A stretch of DNA of 64,000 nt from Gnetum montanum. Its lineage: Eukaryota > Streptophyta > Gnetopsida > Gnetales > Gnetaceae. This document shows positions 47,315 to 57,286 of this stretch, in pieces. Made by a program: the position numbers and the translations under genes. Position 1 is the stretch's first letter; every line of letters begins with the position of its first letter. The stretch covers positions 491,543-555,542 of the forward strand of contig MNCI01006175.1 of the NCBI GenBank assembly GCA_015680685.1, in the 5' to 3' direction. The notes below the pieces were generated by a model. That model had not been told where the DNA came from. It made no database searches and worked only from the letters and a program-made list of their open reading frames with translations.

Positions 47315-48187
47315 TAATGAGTCATGTTTTGTAGGGCTCCGATATTAGAGCCACGTTATCAGGTATTTGATATCAGAGCACAACCTCTGATGTCAAGAAT
47401 CCAATATTGCCTCTTCCATGCTAGCCTATAAATAAAATAGTTGGATGCATGATTTGAGTAGTAGATTTGAAGTAGAAAGGAATAGAAGTAGTGGAAATTT
47501 TGTTAGTTTGTTTTTCAGTGCATGCTCGTAGTGTGATGTTAAGTGATTGTATGACATTCTTATTTGAGTGTGACGTACTTGAACATGTTACATGTTCAAC
47601 AATAAAGATCAAGATTACTTCCATCATTATAGCATCCACTTAGCTTTATTATTGTTTTTAATTACTTAAATGCTTACTATTTTCCTTAGTTAATGTTTAT
47701 CAATTATTGCTCATTATTGTTTTCTATCATTAAGTGGAGTGAGTACAACTAATCATGAGTGCTTAAGTGTAATTACTTGGCAACCTAGTAGTGTTATCAT
47801 TTAATACGCCCAGTAACGGTACACTTGGTAATCCCAATAGTAGTTACACAAAGTCTAAGACATTTAGGAAAGGTTAGGAATGGATACTCATTGCACATAG
47901 AAAAGTTTAGACTTTACTTCACATTGTTAATTAGCTTAAATAATCTATTTCTTCATTATCATTGGGAATAGCATAAGGCCGAAACAAAATCAATTATCAT
48001 ATGCCTCACTTTGGACTAAACCATACGTGACAAAGCTACCACTAGTTCAAGTGGAAAGACAACAAACTGTGATCAAGGCATAATAATCTAGATGCACAAC
48101 TAGTCCCATCCATGGAATTCAATCAGATCACACTTGAATGCTTATTATTCATATGGTTGGATGTAGGGTATACCTTGCCACCCATCA
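47315..48187 (+). repeat. 5' LTR of element E
   Basis: It begins TAATGAGTCATG, where the family's first bases are TGATGAGT, and ends CCCATCA. The TATA box GCCTATAAATAAAA is near 47424. The dyad GTTATC-N8-GATATC is at 47355-47374. It aligns along its length with 12223-13094. Confidence 0.82.
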
Positions 48188-48188
48188 T

Positions 48189-48206
48189 TGGCACTGTTGC
48201 CAAGGA
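48189..48206 (+). promoter_or_regulatory. Primer binding site of element E
   Basis: TGGCACTGTTGCCAAGGA follows the LTR by one base and matches the tRNA-Asp type site at most positions. Confidence 0.8.
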
Positions 48207-48408
48207 TGGTGCTAGTTATCTAGATTACTTATATCATACACAATCGTTGTAAATGCATTAATGATTTATCTTTCAAAAAATATTAAATCACACACATCAT
48301 AAACCAACAATAATGTCTCTTTCACAAGGAAGTAATAATGCATCATATGGAAATAACATTCATTAGAGAACTAATGAGATATATACTGAAAAAATTGGAG
48401 TAAGCAAC

Positions 48409-49206
48409 TGATGAGTGGCGAGGTACCCCTACACTCAACCATACGAATACGAGCGTACATGCGCGATCCAGTCGAACTCTGTAGACGAACTAGGTATGGT
48501 ATCTAGATAGTTAGCCTTAGGTTGCAATTCGCTATCTTCCCACCTGGACTAGTATTAGCTTTGTCACGTATGATTTAGTCCAAAGTGAGGTGTATGATGT
48601 GGTCCTATGCTAATGCTACTCCTGGGTATGATGGTAAATAAGATTAACTAAGCGAAGAGAGAAAGGGTGAGAGCGAATCTAGCTAGCCTAAGTGTGATAA
48701 GCATCTGTTCCTTGATTATCCGTACACATCTTGGACTTCATGCATGACTACCACTAGGATTACCAAGCATAGATCCTAGGTATGCTACTGGGTTACCAAG
48801 TAGTCACACTTAAATGCTCGTAATCAAGTTGTACTCATTCCATGTTTAACAGGAGTTTAAGGGTGAGAGATATTAACTAAGAAAGTAGTAAATAACAATT
48901 AAATAATTAATTAATTAAACTAAGTGAATGCTACAATGATGAAGTAATCTTATCTTTATTTATGGTCATGTGCATGTCCAAGTACGTCACACTTGAATAA
49001 AGGATGCCGTACAATTACAATCACCACACTGCGGGCATACACTAGGGGAAAAGGGTTGAGAAGAAAAGCAAAAACTAAAATCAAACTTAACTCTAAAAAC
49101 TAACTTCCCTTTTTCATTGGAACTTCCTACCTCTTATTTATAGATGAGGAGACAGGTTGTGATATCGCGTACGCGATATCGTAGTTGACTAAACGACAAC
49201 TCATCT
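48409..49206 (-). mobile_element. Solo LTR F inside element E
   Basis: TGATGAGTGGCGAGG to CTCATCT is flanked by GCAAC (48404-48408) and CCAAC (49207-49211), a TSD with one mismatch. The inverted TATA box is at 49130-49143. It carries the perfect 20-bp palindrome at 49161-49180. Confidence 0.87.
49161..49180. promoter_or_regulatory. Perfect 20-bp palindrome in U3 of LTR F
   Basis: GATATCGCGTACGCGATATC is its own reverse complement. Degenerate versions with the same 14-bp offset between half-sites occur in LTRs A, B, C (both), D and E and near 53047. Confidence 0.85.
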
Positions 49207-51560
49207 CCAACCTCATGTAAGGGTTTCATATGTTCATGATCATCTTAACTACACTCAAGGACTACATTCACCTAAGGTAGACAATCCTAGAGGAGATGAA
49301 GTAAGTCCTAGACCAAGGGAGTCCTCAAGGCCTAGGATCTCCACCAGACCTAGAAAAGATAAACCAAGGGATCATGAAAAACACTATAGAAGCCATGGCG
49401 ATTCTCCCAGTTCCTCATCTTTCTCTTCCTCCTCAACGTCTAGTTCTGATAAAGATGAATGTAGGTATAGAGATGAGCTTCACTATGGAGTTGAAATAAA
49501 AATAGAAATTGAAACCAAAGGAAAAATTAAAAACATCAAAATGAGCATAGACAAAATTGTCACAATTAGATAAATAGGCATAGAAATATTTATCACAAGA
49601 TGTATGATAACAGTGAACCCATGTTGGCCACTAAGAGCATGACATAGATTACATAGGTAGTTAAAATACCCAACATGCATTGCAAAGAGAGTTGCATCAA
49701 AAGGCTTGATATGAATAATATCCCTAAATTTATGGGAGGCTATGATTCTAATCCACAACATCATTTGCAAGCCTTCCATGATTCCTGTGTCTTACAAAAC
49801 ATTGAAAGTGGATGGCAAAAGCTTAAGCTCTTTCCTAGGATACTAATAGATAAAACCAAAGTGTCATATAGATCATTGAGACCAAATTTAATCCATTGGT
49901 AATCCACAATGCTAGAACTCTTCAACAGGAAATACCAAACCTATGCAGGGTGTGCAACCTCAGGAAACAAATCTAAGGATGGAAATAGAAACAACATGAA
50001 CCCTTGGATATGCCCCTAGATAGATACTATTCTCTACTAAATAGATGCCTAGTCCATGGTTTCTCTCAAGGAGAGCAACTTTTCCACAGCATAGATGGGC
50101 TTCATAGTCAAACAAGAGAGACCCTTGGGATGTATTCTCAAGGTCAATTATATGAGCTAGGAACCCATCAAATCCAAAAGCTAATTAAGCATGTGGCAAA
50201 AGAAGAAGGAGATTTATGTAAATGGGAAAATGTTGAGAAATATCATTAGGACTCAACTCTTCAAAAGAAGAAGGTTGATATCTATGATAAGGAAAAAGAG
50301 GTAGCTTTCAATGAGGTGATTTTACAACAAACCTTATCAATACAAAATTCTATCGATGAGCTTGAAGCAAGGTTAGATAAGATGTTAGAATGGATAAATT
50401 AGAAAGTTACAACTTTGTAGAAACTATACAGGAGAAAGTAACGCAAAATGAACCAAGTGATGACAAAAGGAGGAAAAAGAACCAAGAAACTAGTAGGAAC
50501 ACTTATCAATAGAAAGGGAAAATTTCTGTAGAAGAAGAGGCTATAGACTTAATCACCGAATAGGATGATGGATGTGACATATGCATATATTATCATCCAA
50601 AGGGCTATTGCCCAATCATGTTACTTCTACATGAGTATTGGGCTTTTGCATTGAATCCAAAGTTCATACCAAAGCAAATTCCTAGGGAATTACCTTTCTC
50701 ACAAGGAAATTATAGACAATCCTACAACCAACTATACTATCCTAGTGGGACTTCTTATCAGCCTTAAATCTACTATCAAATGTAATGGCAAAACCCACAG
50801 TCATGGGGGAGGCCATCATCAAACCAGCACCAACCATACTGCCAGTTGAACTCGTATGAATATTACATTCAACAACTTATTTTCCCAACTAGTTCTACTT
50901 CCTCTACCTCAAATGACTACTACCACTCTCCCAAATATTATCATCTCACAACATCTTCCATGAGATCACCACCTCACACCTCTCATCCTTCCTCATATCC
51001 TTAATATTCTCATACTTCCTTCCACCATATATCACCATGAGCAATACAAGAAGGTTCAACACCATGACATCAATGAGATAATGTCACTTGCGCTACGAAC
51101 ATACATAGAAATGATAATGCTAGTAGATATCCACCAGAATATTAGAAACATCCTTTCTTTAGGATGGTTCCTATGCATGAGCACAACACTCGTGGACCTA
51201 CTAACTCATCCAAACTAGCACAATGCCAATCAAGTTCAACACCCTTCCTTTCATGGTCAATGTCTTCCAATCCTATGCAAAGGCCAACATCTGTCGTTAC
51301 TCCAACACCTAATAGAAGCAATGAATCTAGCATTGTGGAGAGACAAAAGAATCCATGCATCACTACTAATAATAAAGGGTGTAGTCATAGCTTAAATATT
51401 CACAAAGTTCACACAATTCATACTCTAACCCACCATACGTTTAACAACCAAGTGTGTGAGCAACAACTCATCTACATAGCTGCCATGAAATCAAAAGACA
51501 CATAATGGCTTGAAAATGAAAGTTTAACACTGTTTCACAAATGAATGGAGCCTACCAATC

Positions 51561-53036
51561 CACTTATTAATTCTTGTCATGGTCAAACGCTTAGTTGTGG
51601 GGAAGAAGCCCCATCCTAAAATTCAGAATTAATAGGTGGTTTCCATCTTTTTGTTTTATAATTTTTTGATCATTTTCTTAGTTCTTGATATAATTCTTTC
51701 CTATCCTTTTCAAATTTTTCCATATTTTATTTTTATTTCCTTTGTCAATAATCTCATTTGAGAATAAAACAACATCATGTTACCCATTGAGGTGAGGTTT
51801 TCTCGATGTTGTCAAAGTCATAAGGGACTGATTATCTAGATAGTGAAGCCATGTCATCCATTCATCCATCCCATTAATAAGAGGTTCTTACCATGGTCAT
51901 AATGACATTCTTTTTCATCATCAAACTAAGAATAAATTCATAATCATTGTGCCTGGATAGAAAGTGAAGAACCAAGTGGGAATGTGAAGGGTGTGACATC
52001 AAGGGGATTTGTCAAATCTCTTTAACACTTCTATGTGTTCTATCATGTTGTGAAGGTTGTAATTATATCCTTGTAGATCTAACAAAAAATGAAAGTAAGA
52101 GTAAAATAAGTGTTTTCTTACCATGTAACTAGAAAGACATTACCCATGCCTAAAGGTAGTGCTTTGGAAAGGTTAACACAAATAAAAATAAAATAAAAAT
52201 GGCACTAAATAAATTTTTGGGGGTCTCACTAGAAAGACATGTTACCCATGCCTAAAGGTTGGTGACTTCTTAGAATTCATAAAAAAAAAATGCCATGAAT
52301 AAACTCCTCCCTTGTAGAAAACACCAAGTGATGCTACCCCTTGCAATGATGGTAGTCTTATGGTTGTCAATCTCAGAGATAAAATAATGCAATGTCACTA
52401 GAATGTGGTTTGGACTTGGTTTGAATCTTGGAAAGAAGGGCTAATGATTACTTTAACCATTAATAACAAAAAAGGATTCATTATGCCTATGGTAAGGCAC
52501 CTCAAGTCCCAATTTCTACAATCCTTTCAAAAATCCATCTCATTTCACTGTCCATATGATCATAACTTGTGGTTTTATGTAACATAGAGTTATTTTCTCA
52601 AATTGTTGTTGTTAACATGTGTGCTTTGTTCAATAAGTATGCATTTCATTCAACTCCTTTGGTTACTATAGACATTTTTAGGTGTGGTTATACAAGGGCA
52701 TTAAGGGCTAGAGCCTGCTTTGGGGAGGATTCACTTATATAACTATTGTAACATGTACTTGCCTGATACAACCACATCATCTTGAACCTTCCAAGTGCAT
52801 AAATGATAAATTCAAAACATTCCCTTATCATATAACTGATCCATTCTACACCATGGATCCAATAGCCTTTTCTTACATGTTCCAAAGCTTTTAATGCCTG
52901 CAATTCCATCTTCTAACATTAGTAGTGCCTAATTATGAATTCTCACTTACCCTAGAACTTTGGATTTTACATGAAACCTTCCAACCAATCATAGAGCTTC
53001 ATTTTCCATGCTAAATGTCCTCATAGAATGAAATTT
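51561..53036 (+). other. Post-pol region of element E
   Basis: It contains the family's 3' words: ACATGTTACCCATGCCTAAAGG appears twice in variant form (52136 and 52231), also at 20091 in A. GAGCCTGCTTTGGGGAGGATTCAC is at 52710-52733. A/T-rich AAATAAAAAT runs separate the repeats. No gene is recognised. Confidence 0.6.
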
Positions 53037-53150
53037 CAAGACCCCTGATATCGACTACCTGATATTGGGTGGAAATCGATATCGGGTACCTAATGTCAGG
53101 TACCCAATATTAGGTCCATAAAAATCTATAACCCCCATGATGCTCAAAAA
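53037..53150 (+). repeat. U3-like remnant with two dyads
   Basis: GATATC-N8-GATATT at 53047-53066 and GATATC-N8-AATGTC at 53078-53097 are followed by a weak ATAAAAATCTATAA. It is probably the start of a diverged LTR, either E's 3' LTR or the 5' LTR of the next unit. Confidence 0.5.
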
Positions 53151-53680
53151 ACTCATTATCATTAATTAAAGTGAGGGGAGCTTTTGCATTTTTCTTTCTC
53201 AACTAAGAGCTCTATGCATCAAACTTCGACATGCGATATCTTACTTCATACCACTCTAATTTTCATGGTTTCTAAACCTATCTGATCCTGGAGTCTTTAA
53301 TATAGTCAGAGGAGGGTGCTTGCGTGGAAAACTTGTGCCAATTTTTTGAAATTTTCTATCACCCAAAAGGTATTATAAGGTAAGAATGATAAAAACCTTA
53401 TTTATTTTAATGAACAAGTAGTCTTATGTATGCTAAAACCTCTAATTATCTCACCCCAAGAGATCATAACTATCATTATAAGTTATACATAAGGGAAAAG
53501 AAGATAATGGTGGAGGGTCATAAAAGAAGTTAATACTTTTTGGGCATTTTTCTTGAAATTTTTCTAACTCTGCAACCACACAAGCTAAGAACCTAATAGA
53601 ACTAAGGTCATGAGTAAGATATAAACTTGTTGATGATAAAAGAAAAATACCTTAGTAACATCAAATCCTTCATTGATTGT

Positions 53681-54650
53681 AGATGGCCCCAAAAAGAGGA
53701 GGACAAGAAGGGCCTTCACAGGGTCCAAGAAAATGCTCAAGAGGTGGTAGAGGCTGACTAGGAGAACAAGGCCCACCAACCGAGCATGAAGAATAGGAGG
53801 CCTAGTCACTTAGCATCCATCAAGAGGCTCCTGTTGCAGGGTAGTTAGTCCAAGTGGAGGCTACAAAACCACAGGCCCAAGTGCAAGGACAACATCTCAC
53901 ATTGTCCCAAGAATGTCTCCAAGTCATCCAAGAGTGATCCATATTGACCACATTCATCATGGAAATGAACTTCAAGCCATTCACAACATTTGTCAATGAG
54001 GTGATCAAAACTCAGCTTCAAGCATCCCCTCTATGGGACATCCTCTCTAAAAGTAAGGAATGGTATCTCAATGAGATGTACCAATTTTGGCATAATAAGG
54101 AAGAGGGTACCATCATCAACATCGACAAATTCTCTAGTTCTTTTTTATTCAAGGCCATTGCAAAGGCTCTAAACATACCAAATGTGGAGGCCAAGGTAGT
54201 GCATCTATCCACAAGGTCTAACGTAGAAACCAAGAAGCTATGACTAAAGCAGGCATATAACAAAGAAAAAAATATATAGTGAGTTAACTCTGGAAGAAAG
54301 GATTTATTTCAAAATCAACACATACCATCTCTTCCCCACTAAAGGTCTCAACAAGATATCAACATATGCGACCATAGGAAGTGCAATCTTGATGGGCAAA
54401 TACAATGCCAACCTTGCCCAATTGTACTTCATGGAGATTCAAAGGTAGTTCAAGGAAAGAAAGGGGGAAAGTTGACACTTCCATTCCCTTGTATAATCAG
54501 AAAGTTGTCCAAGTGCACCAAAATCCTAGGTTACACCAATGACATTCCCAAGAGGGCTCAAAATGCTTCTTTCTCTAAGTTGCTCAAACCAACAACACCA
54601 AGGAAAGACCTTGGTGACAAACAAGAACAAGAACCAAAGAAGGAGTAAAA
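53681..54650 (+). pseudogene. Broken ORF resembling 'putative plant transposon protein'
   Basis: From ATG at 53681 (MAPKRGGQEGPSQGPRKC) a Gly/Gln-rich start with stops leads to an open frame 53944-54243. It contains EWYLNEMYQFWHNKEEG and LFKAIAKALNIPNVEAKVV. Further downstream, in shifted frames, come YFKINTYHLFPTKGLNK, AILMGKYNANLAQ and LPFPCIIRKLSKCTKI. The order (FY-like block, 'xLxIP' block, P-x-S-like block, 'FPxLIxxL' block) recalls the ORF found in Athila/non-autonomous plant elements. This match is by pattern only. It ends just before the copia LTR remnant at 54685. Confidence 0.45.
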
Positions 54651-54684
54651 CAAGAACTAGAAAAGGAGCCAAAGCAAGAACCAA

Positions 54685-54897
54685 AGCTATAAATATGGTT
54701 ACAATGAAGCCTTGAATGTCGTGTATTTGTCTTTCATCCCTATGCTTTCTTCTTTCTCATTCTTTATTGTTCATTGTGTTTGAGAAATTCTCTCTAAGCT
54801 AACATAAAGATATAGGAGCCTATTTCTTATAGGGGTTTTTCTCATTTTTTTTGTAGGATATATTCTTATGTTTCTTTTTTTGATTTATTTTTACTGT
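54685..54897 (+). repeat. 3' LTR remnant of copia element G'
   Basis: It matches 46003-46213, starting exactly at the TATA box (GCTATAAATATGGTTAC), so U3 upstream of TATA is missing. Confidence 0.75.
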
Positions 54898-55350
54898 TAT
54901 CATGAACGATCTAAAAATCACATCATAAACTTCTTTACTCTACTTTGTACAAGCTTCTTACAAACTTCATTTCTTGTTTTCTCAAGTACCATTTGCAATG
55001 TATTTACTTTATGGTTACTGTCTTCATCCTTTTGGATGATATTATTACAATTCATGAGAATCATTGTGAAAGCGAGTTACACCAATCCTTCTTCTTCATT
55101 TTCTTCTAAATCATTGATATGTTTTGGAAATGATTGGTTAAATCTTAATTAATGATTGATTAATTGATTTTTGGAAATGATAGTGTTTATGAGTTTTTAT
55201 TCATCGTAACAATCACAACCTTAAGAAACCATCATAGCCTTTCATTTCATCTTGTACTTTTTATCAAACATCATGGTGTTTTGATAATAACACTTCATTG
55301 TTCACTAATGAGAAGCTAATTATTGTACACTTACAAATTATATTCCAACA
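54898..55350. other. Unassigned DNA between copia remnants
   Basis: A plus-strand open frame at 54868-55152 is low-complexity and matches nothing I know. This probably belongs to element G or its invaders. Confidence 0.35.
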
Positions 55351-55500
55351 TATTCTAGTTTTCTTAGTGAGGACATATGATTTGCAAAACATATTATGAC
55401 TTAAGCTTAGGTGAGAGAACCCATGAAAATTTTGTAATAATTTCCACATATATCTCTTGTTCACATGTCTAAGTCTTGCATGCCATAGTTTCTCTTCTTA
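55351..55500 (-). pseudogene. GAG-pre-integrase zinc finger of element G
   Basis: The minus strand reads KLWHARLRHVNKRYMW near 55490, then FCKSYVLTKKTR near 55380. This is the HHCC arrangement of copia integrases, with the second cysteine replaced by Tyr. It lies only ~150 bp from the primer binding site, so gag is deleted. Confidence 0.7.
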
Positions 55501-55646
55501 AGTATATGGGTTACTGCACAAATGACTTCTCTAACTGTATATGGGTTACTATATGGGTTATGTGCATAGAGTTTTTGACATCTACAGAACTCTCATTTTT
55601 ATTTTTCTTAGTGGACTCTTGATCATTACTCTACCTTTTACCTTCT

Positions 55647-55662
55647 CTTGGCTTTAATACCA
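55647..55662 (-). promoter_or_regulatory. Primer binding site of copia element G
   Basis: The minus strand reads TGGTATTAAAGCCAAG. Compare TGGTATCAGAGC, the initiator tRNA-Met complement used by most plant copia elements. It starts next to the LTR end at 55663. Confidence 0.75.
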
Positions 55663-56099
55663 TATTAAACTTAAAGTCGTATTGCAAGAAATTAACTTAA
55701 GAAGGTAATGGCTTGAAGAACTTAATAATTTATAGCAAATTCATAATGTGGATGAACTTTGTAATCTAATTGTTGGCACATTTGGCCATTCCATGGAACA
55801 GTTGGAATATTTTATTAAAAATTGGAACAATCTATGGTTGTAAATTTAGAAGTAAATTTATAGCTTTAAGGTTATGGGTTGATGGGTGTTAAATAAAATG
55901 ATGTTGAGGCCTCCTTGATACAAAATTAAAGTGCCAGATTATTCCTTATTGGAGATTGGAAGATAGTACAATAGCAAACAAGGAATTATATTATTTACTT
56001 GAAAAGCATTGGTGAAGAATGTGCTCTGAAAAATTCTTTTTGGAAAGGTCCCAAATTAAAAATCCCTGTTGTTAAGTTCGATTTTATATTTGGCCCTAA

Positions 56100-56950
56100 G
56101 ATAACGTTTGAAACTCCAATTCTCGGCGGCCACTCCTGCCTTGCAAAAATCAGAAAATAAAAATAAAAATCAGTAGCACCTCCGTTGTCCTGAAGAATGT
56201 GCAGCTGCAAGCGAAGGCAAAGGAGATGCAAATAAGCTTGATGATCCACAGGTTTCAAGGGAGATGCAAATAAGCTTTCTGTCTGTTCCTAATCGCGGCG
56301 TTCTAGAAAAATCAATTTTTCACCAGAGCAACGGGAGATGACACAAATGGGCACCGGAAAAAACCGCCATCGCCATGTGCACGGCCAAGTCCCTGAGGGA
56401 CAAAACCCCTTTGCTGTGGATGCAGCAGCATAGAAAAAAATCGAAATCCTCGTCCACACGCAGAAATAGAATCGCATTTTGTTCAAACCCCATCTTCATC
56501 TTCAAACCACCCTCTTCTCCAGCACTGCCACTACAACAGCGAGCTCTCGCTTTACGCGGCAGTCCGCGTCGGCAGCTGAGGAGTGATTTCACCACCAAAC
56601 CCTATCCGTTTCTGCGCTGCTGTTCTACACATCACCAAACCCTACTTGCCTCAACACTATTTTCAAACAACTCAGCAAATTTCGTGGTTGTGCGCCCTTG
56701 GAAAATACAGAAATAGGTTAATTTCCGCAACAATATTGAAAATAGAAACAACATCACAATCGGGAACTGATTTCAAACTTTCAGGCGGTGAAAAATGGTA
56801 ATCACAAATGTCATTCGCCCCTAGAACCTGCAATCCAAAACAACAACCTTGCCCGACGTCGAAGCATTCGATATTGCATACCAGTCCACAGAACGCGGCA
56901 ACAAAGACACAAAGGCATACTAAGACAAGTGTCAAGAGATATTTTGTGCT
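56100..56950. other. Gene-like segment in the U3 of LTR H, unidentified
   Basis: The base composition is visibly higher in GC than the rest of the LTR. Overlapping open frames occur on both strands (for example 56375-56716 plus, 56320-56598 minus). None matches a family I recognise. By analogy with the KCS fragment in the other copy it may be captured host DNA, such as a 5' UTR or transit-peptide-like exon. Confidence 0.35.
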
Positions 56951-57273
56951 GATGCCGATGAATCAGAGTTGTAGTTTTATTCATCAAAAATAAAATTTTA
57001 AATGGTTTGGTGATTAATTGAGCAATGTCACATACGCTAATAGTGTGAAAGACTTACCCATAAAATAATTGTAATATTAATGATAAAATATTTGTAATAT
57101 TTACAAATATTAGTGTTAGCATAAATTCTTCCTAACTTTATGTACAACTTCCCAACTACATAACTTCCCAATTAAATTGATGAGAAAATCTCCTAACTAC
57201 ATGGGTAAGTTGTAACTCCCTTACTTGGGAGAGAAGTTAGCTAAGATATTTTAAGTATGTAACCACCTTTGAA

Positions 57274-57286
57274 CCCTATAAAAAGG
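57274..57286 (+). promoter_or_regulatory. TATA box of LTR H
   Basis: CCCTATAAAAAGG is identical to the minus-strand site at 1008-1020. An 11-base G-run and a further G-rich stretch follow at 57285-57307, absent from the other copy. Confidence 0.7.

Larger units (their letters stand above)
48313..51560 (+). pseudogene. Gag and protease-tail remnant of element E (split by LTR F)
   Basis: Gag starts near 48313 (MSLSQGSNN), is broken by LTR F, and continues with the capsid block at 49675-50249: NNIPKFMGGYDSNPQHHLQAFHDSC and LDRYYSLL, GTHQIQKLIKHVAKEEGDL. The zinc knuckle CDICIYYHPKGYCP lies near 50575, followed by a Pro/Ser/Tyr-rich stretch. A segment near 51350-51560 (NPCITTNNKGC, DTxWLENES) aligns with the post-protease spacer of element C (VPCITYSNTGC). 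The protease active site itself is absent. Reading then passes straight into the 3' non-coding region, so RT through integrase are deleted. Confidence 0.8.
47315..53036 (+). mobile_element. Element E: Athila-like element, pol largely deleted (3' limit uncertain)
   Basis: Element E has a 5' LTR, a primer binding site, gag interrupted by solo LTR F, a protease tail and the family's 3' region, but no RT, RNase H or integrase. It interrupts the copia G' protease. The 3' LTR is not cleanly identifiable; a U3-like stretch with the family's dyads starts near 53037. Confidence 0.78.

Noticed and set aside
54868-55152. A 94-codon open frame as a gene
   Set aside because: It is Phe/Ser/Leu-rich, in AT-rich DNA between copia remnants, and overlaps an LTR end. 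No family wording.
57107-57120. TATTAGTGTTAGCA as the left end of a shorter element ending at 58533
   Set aside because: It pairs as an inverted repeat with the true right end, but the exact CTAAT duplication and the match to 3738-3768 put the left end at 55771.
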